Shown piece by piece: positions 7,896-16,271 of a DNA stretch of 64,000 nt. The DNA lies in assembly GCF_014840935.1 (NCBI RefSeq), contig NZ_CP062005.1, positions 3,286,001 through 3,350,000 on the forward strand. The letters run 5' to 3'. The DNA is from Halomonas sp. YLGW01. GTDB lineage: Bacteria > Pseudomonadota > Gammaproteobacteria > Pseudomonadales > Halomonadaceae. Each line of letters starts with the position of its first letter. Position 1 is the first letter of the stretch. Under the pieces are notes generated by a model. It searched no databases. It was not told where the DNA came from and saw only the letters and a program-made list of their open reading frames with translations. A program made the position numbers and the translations under genes.

Positions 7896-8584
7896 GCGCC
7901 TACCAACGCCTACTCGCCGAGACGCAGACCGAACGCGAGGCCATGCTGGCCATTCCACTCCTGCAGCGGGCCCAGCGCGGCGAGGTCAGTCACGCGGAAT
8001 ACCTGGCCTTCCTCGGCCAGGCCTATCACCACGTGCGTTTCACCGTGCCGTTGATGATGGCCTGCGGCGCCCGTCTGCCCGCCCACAAGGGCTGGCTGCG
8101 CGATGCCCTGGTCGAGTACATCGACGAGGAACACGGCCACGAGCAGTGGATCCTCGATGATATTCGTGTGGCCGGCGGCGATCCCGAGGCCGTGGTGGCC
8201 GCCACCCCGGCGCCGGCCACCCGGCTGATGGTCGGCCATGTGCGCGATGTGATCGCCCATGACAACCCGGTCGGTTTCTTCGGCATGGTGCTGGTGCTGG
8301 AAGGCACCAGTACTGCGCTGGCCACTCAGGCCGCCGAGGCGCTGCAGCAGCACCTTGGCCTGCCCAAGGAGGCCTTTCGCTACCTGCTCTCTCACGGCAG
8401 CCTGGATATCGGCCACATGGCCTTCTTCGAGTCGCTGATCGAGCGCCTCGACGAGGACGACCTGGCGGCGGTGATCGACACCGCCGCCATGGTCTACCGC
8501 CTGTACGGCGCCATGTTCCGCGGCGTCGAGGCGACCTGCGGCGGCGGCGATGTCACCCGGGAGCTCGCCGATGCCCTTTCCTAA
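7892..8584 (+). CDS. Heme-oxygenase-like diiron oxidase candidate (TenA-like fold)
   Basis: 230 residues, all-helical, TenA/heme-oxygenase-like. It lacks the TenA catalytic Cys region but has a full possible diiron ligand set: E80 and H83 (DEEHGHEQW), E137 (VLVLEGTS), H168, D172 and H175 (SHGSLDIGH). The spacing ExxH...E...HxxxDxxH is that of heme-oxygenase-like diiron oxidases such as UndA, which turns lauric acid into 1-undecene. It overlaps the ligase (ATGA, 4 bases) and the SDR, so a fatty-acid-derived substrate supplied by the ligase is a reasonable guess. Annotation as a thiaminase/TenA regulator would be misleading. Confidence 0.75.
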   Translation: MSAYQRLLAETQTEREAMLAIPLLQRAQRGEVSHAEYLAFLGQAYHHVRFTVPLMMACGARLPAHKGWLRDALVEYIDEEHGHEQWILDDIRVAGGDPEAVVAATPAPATRLMVGHVRDVIAHDNPVGFFGMVLVLEGTSTALATQAAEALQQHLGLPKEAFRYLLSHGSLDIGHMAFFESLIERLDEDDLAAVIDTAAMVYRLYGAMFRGVEATCGGGDVTRELADALS

Positions 8585-9431
8585 GTTGTCCTGGTCCAAG
8601 TTGCCCTGGCCTAAGCTGCCCGGGTTCAGGAAGCCCACCCTCGAGGGCGGCTGGCCGGCGCAGCGCATCCTGGTCACCGGCGCCAGCGGCGGCATCGGCC
8701 GCGCCCTGGTCAAGGAACTGGCAGCCACCGGCGCTCAGATCCTCGCCAGCGGACGCAACGAGGCGGCCCTCTCCGCGCTGGTGGCCGAGCACCCCGAGCA
8801 CATCCACGTGATGGCCGCCGACCTGACCGACGCCGATGCCCGGGCTCGCCTGGTCGAGGCAGCGCGGCGTGCCGACTGCAACGTGCTGATCAACGCCGCC
8901 GGCATCAACCATGTCGGCCTGTTCGAGAACGAGGCCGACGACAGCATCGCCGAGCTGATCGACGTCAACCTGACCGCCACCCTGCAGCTGATTCATCAGC
9001 TGCTGCCGCAGCTGATGGCGGCTCGTCAGGGTCAGCTGGTCAATGTGGGTTCGACCTTCGGCGCCATCGGCTATCCGTCGCAGGCCACCTACTGCGCCAC
9101 CAAGTTCGCGATGCGCGGCTTTTCCCAGGCGCTGCGCCGTGAACTGGCCGACACCCGGGTGCGGGTGCTGTATGTCGCCCCGCGCGCGACCCGCACCGCC
9201 ATGAACAGCCCCGAAGTGGAAGCCATGAACGAGGCGCTGGGCACCACCATGGACACCCCGGAGCGGGTGGCGAAAGCCGTCCGCAGCGCCATCGAAGGAC
9301 AGCGCGAAGAGACCCAGCTGGGCTTCCCCGAAGGCCTCTTCGTGCGACTCAATGCCATCGTGCCGCGGGTGGTCGATCGCGCCCTGCATCGCCAGCTGCC
9401 GATCATTCGCCGCTTCGTCGGCAAGCCCTGA
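8571..9431 (+). CDS. Short-chain dehydrogenase/reductase
   Basis: 286 residues. The frame opens at 8550, but GGAG at 8560-8563 fits the ATG at 8571, which overlaps the previous stop. Classical SDR: cofactor loop TGASGGIGRA, NAAG (NVLINAAGIN), catalytic Ser in NVGSTFGAIGYPSQATYCATK with the YxxxK pair. The N-terminus (PFPKLSWSKLPWPKLPG) is a short Trp/Lys/Leu/Pro repeat, possibly a membrane-contact tail. It probably reduces or oxidises the acyl-derived product of the ligase and oxidase encoded before it. Substrate unknown. Confidence 0.88.
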   Translation: MPFPKLSWSKLPWPKLPGFRKPTLEGGWPAQRILVTGASGGIGRALVKELAATGAQILASGRNEAALSALVAEHPEHIHVMAADLTDADARARLVEAARRADCNVLINAAGINHVGLFENEADDSIAELIDVNLTATLQLIHQLLPQLMAARQGQLVNVGSTFGAIGYPSQATYCATKFAMRGFSQALRRELADTRVRVLYVAPRATRTAMNSPEVEAMNEALGTTMDTPERVAKAVRSAIEGQREETQLGFPEGLFVRLNAIVPRVVDRALHRQLPIIRRFVGKP

Positions 9432-9441
9432 GGAAGACGCC

Positions 9442-10143
9442 ATGAGTACCAAGACCCTCCCGCCTCGAGCGCAGGCTCGCCGTGGCCTGCAAACCGCCGC
9501 TCGCGCCACTGCCCTCGCCGCCTGGTCCGCCAGCCTGCTGGCCCTTTCAAGCCTGCCCGCCCTGGCCATGGAGCCTGACGTGGAGGAGGCCGTGCAGGCG
9601 CTCCAGCAGCGCTGGGCCGAGATCCACTATCGGCTGGCGGACGACGCTCAGGCCAAGGCATTCGAGACGCTGGAACAGGAGGCCGACGGTTATCTCGCCC
9701 ACTACCCCGAGGCGGCCGAGCTGCACATCTGGGCCGGCATCGTGCGCTCCACCGAGGCCGGCGCCAAGGGCGGGCTCGGTGCCCTGTCGCTGGTCAAGGC
9801 CGCCCGCGACGATCTGGAGACCGCCCTGGACCTGGACCCGACCGCCCTCGAGGGCTCGGCCTACACGAGCCTCGGGGCGCTGTACTACCAGGTGCCGGGC
9901 TGGCCACTGGCCTTCGGTGACGACGACAAGGCCGAATGGCACCTGCGCCAGGCGCTGAAGTTCAACCCGGACGGGATCGACAGCCTGTACTTCTGGGGCG
10001 ATTATCTTCATCAGCAGGGCCGAGATGCCGAGGCCCGACAGGCACTGCTCAGGGCTCTCGACGCGCCGGCCCGCCCCGGCCGCGAGCTCGCCGATCGCGG
10101 CCGTCGCGAGGAGATCCAGGCCTTGCTCGACCGGCTGCCGTAG
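9442..10143 (+). CDS. Exported tetratricopeptide-like protein
   Basis: 233 residues from the ATG at 9442 (AGGA 8 bases upstream), 10 bases after the SDR stop. A signal peptide (ALAAWSASLLALSSLPALA-ME) indicates the periplasm. The remainder is helical with TPR-like repeats, for example DLETALDLDPTALEGSAYTSLGALYYQVPGW and WHLRQALKFNPDGIDSLYFWGDYLHQQGRDAEARQALLRAL, cited here by their start residues. TPR proteins scaffold complexes; its place between biosynthetic enzymes and a two-component system suggests an envelope assembly or sensing role, which is inference. Confidence 0.8.
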   Translation: MSTKTLPPRAQARRGLQTAARATALAAWSASLLALSSLPALAMEPDVEEAVQALQQRWAEIHYRLADDAQAKAFETLEQEADGYLAHYPEAAELHIWAGIVRSTEAGAKGGLGALSLVKAARDDLETALDLDPTALEGSAYTSLGALYYQVPGWPLAFGDDDKAEWHLRQALKFNPDGIDSLYFWGDYLHQQGRDAEARQALLRALDAPARPGRELADRGRREEIQALLDRLP

Positions 10144-10213
10144 ACTGATGACACTCACCCAGGCGGGAGGCGCGGATCGCCAGACCGCTTCACGGTATCT
10201 ACAGGGAACACGC

Positions 10214-10903
10214 ATGCGAGTACTGCTGGTCGAGGACGACCCCAGCCTGGCCTCGGGCATTCGCCTGGCGCTGAAATCCGAACACTACACCGTCGATGTG
10301 CTGGGCGATGGCCGCTCGGCGCTGGCCACTCTCCACAATGGCGAGCCCTTCGACGTGGTGATCCTCGATCTGGGCCTGCCCCGGCTCGACGGCATCAGCC
10401 TGCTCAAGCAATTGCGTGAACGCGACAACCCGGTGCCTGTGCTGGTACTGACTGCCCGGGACGGCATCGAGGATCGCATCAACGGCCTGGATGCCGGGGC
10501 CGACGACTACCTGGTCAAGCCCTTCGAGGTCGCCGAACTCAAGGCGCGCCTGCGGGCGCTGCTGCGGCGCAGCCACGGCCAGCTGAGCAGTGCCCTGGAG
10601 CTCCACGGCATCCGCCTCGACACCGCCGAGCATCGGGTCAGCTACCAGGGCGAGCCGATCAACCTCTCCCGGCGAGAGTTCACCCTGCTACAGGAGTTTC
10701 TCAGTCATCCGGGGCGCGTCTTCACCCGCGACACCCTGGCCAGCCTGGTCTACGGCTGGGACGAGGACGTGGAAAGCAATGCCATCGAGGTGCATGTTCA
10801 CCACCTGCGCCGCAAGCTGTTCCCGAGCCTGATCCGCACCGTGCGCGGCATCGGCTATGTGCTCGACAAGCCCGGCGACCGTCCAAGTGGCAGCGCCTCA
10901 TGA
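10214..10903 (+). CDS. OmpR-family response regulator (QseB/PmrA-like)
   Basis: 229 residues from the ATG at 10214; the frame is open further upstream but MRVLLVEDDPSLASGIRLAL is the canonical start. Receiver domain with acidic pocket D9/D10, phospho-acceptor D52 (VILDLGLP) and the conserved Lys in DYLVKPFE. The C-terminal winged helix has RREFTLLQEFLSHPGRVFTR and the recognition region SNAIEVHVHHLRRKL. It overlaps its kinase gene by 4 bases. TTAAG direct repeats suited to this class lie before the operon (5587) and after the kinase (12307), suggesting autoregulation. Confidence 0.93.
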   Translation: MRVLLVEDDPSLASGIRLALKSEHYTVDVLGDGRSALATLHNGEPFDVVILDLGLPRLDGISLLKQLRERDNPVPVLVLTARDGIEDRINGLDAGADDYLVKPFEVAELKARLRALLRRSHGQLSSALELHGIRLDTAEHRVSYQGEPINLSRREFTLLQEFLSHPGRVFTRDTLASLVYGWDEDVESNAIEVHVHHLRRKLFPSLIRTVRGIGYVLDKPGDRPSGSAS

Positions 10904-12306
10904 CCTCGATTCGCCGCCGCACCCTCGGCCTGGTACTGCTGGTATTCGCCGTCAGCATGCTGGTGATCGGCCTGACCAGCTATCGGGATGCCACCCACGA
11001 GGTCGAGGAGCTGTTCGACGCCCGCCTGGCGCAGAACGCCCGGCTGATTCAGGGGCTGATGCAGGCGCCTCTGGCCAGGGAGCAACGCGCCGGGCTGCTC
11101 GATAGCCTGGACCGTGCCCTGGCCCAGGCGGACAACGCCGACATGAGCGTCGCCGGGCACCGCTACGAGAGCAAGCTGGTGTTCCAGGTCTGGCAGCGGG
11201 ACCGGCTGCTGCTGCGCTCGGCGCGGGCCCCGAGATCGCCGCTGGAAGCGAGTCGCGACGGCTACGGCAGCGCCGAGATCGGCGACTTCGCATGGCGCAT
11301 CTTCGCCCTCACCGCTGCCGACGCCCCTGGATCGCCGGGGCTCAGGGTGGTGGTGGCGGAGCGGGAGGATGTACGAGGCGAGCTGGTGACCCTGATCGCC
11401 CTGCGCACCCTGCTTCCCGACCTGATCGGGCTGCCAGTGCTGGCCCTGCTGCTGTGGTGGGCGATCGGCTGGGGGCTCAGACCGCTGTCACGCATGGCGC
11501 AGCAGATCCGGGAACGGGACCCGCACAACCTCAAGCCACTGATGCTCGCCCCCTTGCCCCGGGAACTCGCCCCCATCACCGGCGCGCTGAACCGGCTGCT
11601 CGAACAGATTCGCGGCCTGCGTACCCGAGAGAAGCGCTTCATCGCCGATGCCGCCCACGAGCTGCGAACGCCACTGGCCGTGCTCGGCCTGCATGCGCAG
11701 AATGCTCGCGATGCCACCGATCCCGGCGACCGCCAGGAGTCGCTGGATCAGCTGCAGGCCGGCGTCGAGCGCGCCACCCGACTGGTCTCCCAGCTGCTGA
11801 TGCTCGCTCGACTCGACCCGGATCAGGACGCCGATCATCCGCGCCGACGCGTCGACCTGCTCGGCGAGACTCGCGAGGCCCTGGCCAAGCTCACGCCGCT
11901 GGCCGGCGAAGCGGGGATCGAGCTGGCGCTCGAGGCCGACGAGGCCCGGGACTGGCCACTCACCACCGAGCCCGGCTGCGTCGATACCCTGATCCAGAAT
12001 CTGGTCGGCAATGCCCTGCAACATGCCCCGTCGGGCACCACCGTGCGGGTGAGCCTCGGCGCCGAGGCCGGGCGCTACCGGTTGACCGTCGACGATCAGG
12101 GGCCGGGCATTCCCGCGGCCGAACGCCGGCAGGTGATCGAGCGCTTCCATCGTGCCGGTCCCGGCGCCGGGGCGGGCCTGGGGCTGTCCATCGTCGACCG
12201 GCTGGTGGAGCGCCACGCGGGAGAGCTGACCCTGGAGGAGGCACCGGGCGGCGGCCTGAGGGTGAGAATTACCCTGCCAGAGGATGCCAGTCCGGCGCTT
12301 TGCTGA
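10900..12306 (+). CDS. Two-component sensor histidine kinase (QseC-like)
   Basis: 468 residues. Membrane helix at about residues 9-26, a periplasmic domain of roughly 140 residues, a second helix at about 172-190, then HAMP-like linker, HisKA with phospho-acceptor H253 (DAAHELRTPLA), and an HATPase domain with N-box QNLVGNALQHAP, G1 VDDQGPGIP and G2 GAGAGLGLSIV. It phosphorylates the regulator encoded just upstream. The signal is unknown; the periplasmic domain is the likely sensor. Confidence 0.93.
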   Translation: MTSIRRRTLGLVLLVFAVSMLVIGLTSYRDATHEVEELFDARLAQNARLIQGLMQAPLAREQRAGLLDSLDRALAQADNADMSVAGHRYESKLVFQVWQRDRLLLRSARAPRSPLEASRDGYGSAEIGDFAWRIFALTAADAPGSPGLRVVVAEREDVRGELVTLIALRTLLPDLIGLPVLALLLWWAIGWGLRPLSRMAQQIRERDPHNLKPLMLAPLPRELAPITGALNRLLEQIRGLRTREKRFIADAAHELRTPLAVLGLHAQNARDATDPGDRQESLDQLQAGVERATRLVSQLLMLARLDPDQDADHPRRRVDLLGETREALAKLTPLAGEAGIELALEADEARDWPLTTEPGCVDTLIQNLVGNALQHAPSGTTVRVSLGAEAGRYRLTVDDQGPGIPAAERRQVIERFHRAGPGAGAGLGLSIVDRLVERHAGELTLEEAPGGGLRVRITLPEDASPALC

Positions 12307-12323
12307 CATAAGGCTGTCTTAAG
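12307..12323 (+). promoter_or_regulatory. Second PmrA/QseB-like box, upstream of a small membrane protein gene
   Basis: CATAAG-GCTGT-CTTAAG directly follows the kinase stop codon. It has the same 6-5-6 layout and 11-base period as the 5587 box, with one mismatch in the first half-site. A possible -10 (TATAGT, 12332-12337) follows. The ATG of the next gene is 68 bases downstream. Confidence 0.55.
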
Positions 12324-12391
12324 ATGGTTGTTATAGTCTGAGCTCGTTCATTCTGGACGCTTTCCTGACATGCCATCTGAGGGGCCGTCTC

Positions 12392-12697
12392 ATGTCCGCA
12401 TATGCCATCTCCAACAATAACCCCTGGCAACTCACCTCCCTCTTTACCCCGTCGCTGCCCACCCCCATCGGCCTGGGCCTCGCCTGCCTGGTGCTGCTGG
12501 TCGCCGTGCCTCACCAGGGCCTGTTCCTGATCGACCCGACCCTGATCGCCCTGCTGGGTGTGGGCTGCGCCGTGATCTGCCGCGAGGTGCGTCATCGGGG
12601 TCTCCTCTGCCCGTTCTGCCCGATCTTCGCCGAGGAACTGCTGCAACTGACCCTGGCGAGCCTCGGCACCCTGATGGTGCTGGCACTCCTGCTCTGA
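12392..12697 (+). CDS. Small membrane protein, function unknown
   Basis: 101 residues with three hydrophobic segments: about 26-40 (IGLGLACLVLLVAVP), 50-63 (LIALLGVGCAVIC) and 85-101 (LTLASLGTLMVLALLL). A short loop holds LCPFCP, a CxxC pair. No family was recognised. It has a moderate upstream purine stretch (GAGGGG), lies after a PmrA-like box and before a strong terminator, which makes a real monocistronic gene likely. It may be a regulated partner of the two-component system. Confidence 0.55.
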   Translation: MSAYAISNNNPWQLTSLFTPSLPTPIGLGLACLVLLVAVPHQGLFLIDPTLIALLGVGCAVICREVRHRGLLCPFCPIFAEELLQLTLASLGTLMVLALLL

Positions 12698-12771
12698 CAG
12701 TGCCGCAGGCGCCTGGGCCATCCCCCTGGCGCCATCCGCCGGCAACCACACCATATAAGACGCCACATAAA

Positions 12772-12813
12772 CGAAAGCCCCGCCGTGTGTGTCTGCACAC
12801 GGCGGGGCTTTCG
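12772..12813. terminator. Strong hairpin terminator, probably bidirectional
   Basis: The stem CGAAAGCCCCGCCGTGTG pairs perfectly with CACACGGCGGGGCTTTCG around a 6-base loop. It lies between the small membrane protein gene (+) and the carboxypeptidase gene (-), which converge here. Confidence 0.8.
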
Positions 12814-12846
12814 CGTGATGCCTCATAATGTGAGGGCGTTCTCCGC

Positions 12847-13947
12847 CTAGCGCGGCGACCCTTCGGCGACTCTCAGTGCCCAGGTGCCACCACCGTCGCC
12901 CTGGGCGTTGCGCTCCATCAGGGCACGGATCGGGTCCGTCGAGCCGGCGGTCAGGCTGACCGCCGGCTCGGCCGCCACCGAGGCCAGCAGGGCCGGCATG
13001 GTGGAACCGTGCGGATCGACGGCCAGCGGCGGCAGCGAGGCGATGGCTCCGGAGATATCGGTATCCGCCAGCCAGTCGCTGCGCTCCCGCAGGCCAAGGC
13101 GAGCGAAGCCGCGATCGAGCAGGTCGGCCATGTGGGCATCCCGGGAGCGGGAGGTGAAGCCGCCCATCACCACGGCGATCAGGCGCCGTCCGTCGCGCAC
13201 GGCAGAGGTGGCGACATTGAAACCGGAGGCGCGGATGAAGCCGGTCTTGAGGCCATCCGCCCCGGCATACTGATCGAGCAAGCGATTGTGGCCGCGGTGG
13301 CGCTTGCCGCGAAACACGAACTCGGTTCGCGAGAACTCGCCATAGTAGCTGGGGAAGTCCCGCATCAGTGCCACGGCCAGGGTGCCCATGTCCCGGGCGG
13401 TGGTGACCTGACCCGCGTCGGGCAGGCCGGAGGCGTTGCGGAAACGGGTCTTGCCCAACCCCATGGCCCGCGCCCGGGCCGTCATCAGCTGGGCGAAGGC
13501 GGTCTCGCTCCCTCCCAGGGCCTCGGCCACCACCACGGCGACGTCGTTGGCCGAGCGCACCACCAGCGCCGGAATCACCTCCCGCACCAGGATGCTGTCA
13601 CCGGGCTCGAGCCACAGCTTCGAGGCCGGCATGGCGGCGGCGTGCTCGGACACAGGCAGGGCGTCGTCGAGTCCCAGCCGCCCCTGCTCGATGGCCTCGA
13701 ACAGCAGATAGAGGGTCATCATCTTGGTCAGCGAGGCCGGATAACGCTGTGCCTCGGCATGTTCGGCATAGACCACCTCGCCGCTGGCGGCATCGGCGAC
13801 CAGACCCGCATAACGCGGATTGCCGGCCTGGGCCAGACTGCCCCACAGCATCAACCCCATGGCCGTCATCATAACCAGCATGAAGCGCGACATCCCATAC
13901 CCCGCCCCGACCCGGGTGGCGGGCCGCCTTGTTGTTATATCCCGCAT
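12847..13947 (-). CDS. D-alanyl-D-alanine carboxypeptidase family protein (penicillin-binding)
   Basis: 366 residues if started at the ATG complementing 13945-13947 (AGGGG upstream); the next ATG at 13893 is possible and the frame opens at 14028. An N-terminal hydrophobic segment ends LAQA-GN. Low-molecular-weight PBP motifs are complete: S72-L-T-K75, S132-A-N134 and K234-T-G236 (ADGLKTGF). It trims the terminal D-Ala of peptidoglycan peptides in the periplasm. It ends soon after the catalytic domain, with a tail of about 80 residues that does not clearly match the usual PBP5 C-terminal domain. Confidence 0.9.
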   Translation of the reverse strand: MRDITTRRPATRVGAGYGMSRFMLVMMTAMGLMLWGSLAQAGNPRYAGLVADAASGEVVYAEHAEAQRYPASLTKMMTLYLLFEAIEQGRLGLDDALPVSEHAAAMPASKLWLEPGDSILVREVIPALVVRSANDVAVVVAEALGGSETAFAQLMTARARAMGLGKTRFRNASGLPDAGQVTTARDMGTLAVALMRDFPSYYGEFSRTEFVFRGKRHRGHNRLLDQYAGADGLKTGFIRASGFNVATSAVRDGRRLIAVVMGGFTSRSRDAHMADLLDRGFARLGLRERSDWLADTDISGAIASLPPLAVDPHGSTMPALLASVAAEPAVSLTAGSTDPIRALMERNAQGDGGGTWALRVAEGSPR

Positions 13948-14099
13948 GCTTGCTTTCCCCTGAAGATCCCTGCTGTTTCCAGCGTCCCTGACTCTTCTCA
14001 GTATGCCGATCGCCGCCGACCTGTCCACTGCCTTGCTCCCGTCACGGACTAACCATAGTCAGGCCCTATGAGAACCATCACCACCGACACCTTTAAAAA

Positions 14100-14114
14100 T
14101 GAGAATCAATCTCA
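14100..14114 (+). promoter_or_regulatory. Fur-box-like inverted repeat
   Basis: TGAGAAT-C-AATCTCA is a 7-1-7 inverted repeat with one mismatched pair, close to the TGATAAT-N-ATTATCA form of Fur sites. It lies 34 bases before the DUF2061 start codon in an AT-rich stretch. Iron control is inferred only. Confidence 0.5.
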
Positions 14115-14148
14115 TATATTGACCCAAAACCTCATCGGAGAGTCCGAC

Positions 14149-14364
14149 ATGATCAAGACCGCCACCTTCGCCGTCGTCCACTTCTCCGTGGCCTTCACGG
14201 TGACCTACCTGCTGACCGGCAGCTGGGTGCTGGGCGGCGTCATCGCCCTGACCGAGCCGGCCGTGAACACCGTCGCCTACTTCTTTCATGAAAAGGCCTG
14301 GGAGGTGGTCAAGCGCCGGCGGGCCAGCGACGCCGCTCGGCCCCCCGACGCCGCCATGGCCTGA
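14149..14364 (+). CDS. DUF2061 small membrane protein
   Basis: 71 residues from the ATG at 14149 (GGAG 9 bases upstream). It shows the DUF2061 pattern: FAVVHFSVAFTVTYLLTGSW, VLGGVIALTEPAVNTVAYFFHEKAWE. Two membrane segments are evident and the tail is charged. The function of the family is not known. The Fur-like site upstream suggests iron-responsive expression. Confidence 0.8.
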   Translation: MIKTATFAVVHFSVAFTVTYLLTGSWVLGGVIALTEPAVNTVAYFFHEKAWEVVKRRRASDAARPPDAAMA

Positions 14365-14422
14365 GGGGCGGCACCAGCATGACCGGCATTGTGCATCCTC
14401 GCGGCCATGCTAATGCTGCCCC
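14365..14422. repeat. Imperfect long inverted repeat
   Basis: GGGGCGGCACCAGCATG and CATGCTAATGCTGCCCC match at 14 of 17 positions with a 24-base loop. It starts right after the DUF2061 stop. No T-run follows, so its role is unclear. Confidence 0.5.
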
Positions 14423-14473
14423 ATGACGAGCGCCTGTCGCCCCGCCAGGGTCCCGGTAAGACAGGCCCCGGCA

Positions 14474-14511
14474 CGAAAAAGGCGACCGCCCGAGGGCGGT
14501 CGCCTTTTTCG
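14474..14511. terminator. Bidirectional hairpin terminator
   Basis: CGAAAAAGGCGACCGCC and GGCGGTCGCCTTTTTCG form a perfect stem with a 4-base loop and A/T-runs on both sides. It separates the DUF2061 gene (+) from the chemoreceptor gene (-). Confidence 0.85.
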
Positions 14512-14561
14512 TGATCACACATCGGGACCTGTCCGCCAGGACCCTCCTCACTAGAACTCTA

Positions 14562-16271
14562 CTAGAACTCTTCCCACTCCGGCTCGGGTGCACTGCTGGC
14601 GAGGCGCCGCGGCGCCGGCGTTCCCCGGTACTCTGCGGCGGGCGGCAGGGCCCGTTCCGCTGCCTCGCGGGCGGCCTTCGCCGGGACATCGCCGAGCTGG
14701 AAGGCGGCCATCAGCTCCATCAGCTTGTGGGCGCGGCCCTTGAGGTTCTTGGAGGCCGTGGCGCTTTCCTCCACCAGGGTCGTATTCTGCTGGGTGACCT
14801 GATCCATCTGGGTCACCGCCTCGCCCGCCTGCTGCACACCGTCGCTCTGCTCGGCGGTGGCGTTGCTGATCTCTTCCATCAGGTCGGTGACCCGCTTCAC
14901 GGATTCCACCACCTGCTCGGTGGTCTTGCCGGCCTGGGTGGCCAGCGCCGTGCCCTGCTCGACCCGCTCCCGGTTGGCGGTGATCAGGGTATTGATCTCC
15001 TTGGCCGCCGCCGCGGAACGGCTGGCCAGCTCGCGCACTTCCTGGGCGACCACAGCGAAGCCCCGGCCGTGCTCGCCGGCACGGGCCGCCTCCACGGAGG
15101 CATTGAGGGCCAGGATATTGGTCTGGAAGGCGATACCGTCGATCATCGAGATGATCTCGGCCACCTCGTTGGAGCTACCGTCGATGTCGCGCATGGTCTG
15201 CACCACCCTGGCGACCACATCGCCACCCTCCTCGGCGACCTGCGAGGCACTAGAGGCCTGCTGGCGAGCTTCCATGGCGTTATCGGCGTTCTGCTTGACG
15301 GTGCTGCCGAGCTCCTCCATGGCCGCGGCGGTCTCGGCGAGCGAGCTGGCCTGCTGTTCGGTGCGCGCGGACAGCTCGTTGTTGCCTTCGGCGATCTGTT
15401 CGCTGTTGCTGGCCACCGACTCGGCAGACTGACGCACCTCCAGTACCGTCTTCTGCAGCCGCTCGGCCATGGCCACCTGGGAGGCCATGATGCTGCGCCG
15501 ATACTTGGGCTTGAGGGTCACCCGGCGCGTCAGGTCGCCACGTCCGACCGCCTCGGCGAAGGCCTTGACCCGATAGGGCTCGGCGCCGAACTCGCGCAAC
15601 AGCAGATTGGTCAGCAGGCTGGCCACCAGCCCCCCGATCACCAGGGCGCCGAGGCACAGCACCAGCATGGTGATCTGGAAATTCTCGGCAATCTGCCGGG
15701 CGAAGCCGGTCTCGGTCTCGTTGAGGCGCTCCTGCAGGGTGATGAAGACATTGATGGTCTCGAGCCAGCGGCTGAAGGCCGGAGCGGCCTCCTCGAGCAG
15801 CACCCGCTGAGCACCAGCGGCATCGCCGGCCTGGCGGCGCTCGATCACCTCGGCGATCAGCGGCATGGTGGTGGCCTCGACCGCCTGGATGTCCTTGAGG
15901 GCCTGGCGCTCATCGGCAGTGAGGTCGTCACGCTGGGCGAAGATCGCCTGCATCGCGTCGGCGGCCTCGCGATAGTTGCCCTCGAGTCGCTCGATATCGG
16001 CGAGCACCGGCGCCAGCCGGGCATCCTCATCGATCAGCACCGCGTCGCGCACGGCGATGGCGCGATCGTGAACGCTGCCCCGGAAGTCGATGGCGTGCTG
16101 CTGCTTGACGCTGTTGACGTCGTTGATGACCTTCAGGCTGTCATCGATCAGATTGACCTGGCGAATGCCCTCCGCGGTCAGAATGACCATCAACAGGAGG
16201 ACGCTGGCGAAGCCGGCGATCATGCGGGAACGAATCGTCGTCCCCCGAAGCCACGAAAAGATGGTTTTCAC
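14562..16271 (-). CDS. Methyl-accepting chemotaxis protein
   Basis: 569 residues from a GTG (complement 16269-16271) with AGGAA 8 bases upstream; the frame opens at 16355 but that extension lacks a ribosome site. Membrane helices at about 18-36 and 199-223 flank a four-helix-bundle-type periplasmic sensor. A HAMP region and the signalling hairpin follow, with the near-invariant tip [20 protein letters not shown]. The C-terminus ends PEWEEF, resembling the NWETF tether for CheR/CheB, so it is probably a methylation-competent, self-sufficient receptor. Ligand unknown. Confidence 0.93.
   Translation of the reverse strand: MKTIFSWLRGTTIRSRMIAGFASVLLLMVILTAEGIRQVNLIDDSLKVINDVNSVKQQHAIDFRGSVHDRAIAVRDAVLIDEDARLAPVLADIERLEGNYREAADAMQAIFAQRDDLTADERQALKDIQAVEATTMPLIAEVIERRQAGDAAGAQRVLLEEAAPAFSRWLETINVFITLQERLNETETGFARQIAENFQITMLVLCLGALVIGGLVASLLTNLLLREFGAEPYRVKAFAEAVGRGDLTRRVTLKPKYRRSIMASQVAMAERLQKTVLEVRQSAESVASNSEQIAEGNNELSARTEQQASSLAETAAAMEELGSTVKQNADNAMEARQQASSASQVAEEGGDVVARVVQTMRDIDGSSNEVAEIISMIDGIAFQTNILALNASVEAARAGEHGRGFAVVAQEVRELASRSAAAAKEINTLITANRERVEQGTALATQAGKTTEQVVESVKRVTDLMEEISNATAEQSDGVQQAGEAVTQMDQVTQQNTTLVEESATASKNLKGRAHKLMELMAAFQLGDVPAKAAREAAERALPPAAEYRGTPAPRRLASSAPEPEWEEF

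Noticed and set aside
12269-12826. Minus-strand frame over the small membrane protein gene
   Set aside because: It runs through the terminator hairpin and lacks a ribosome site or plausible protein.
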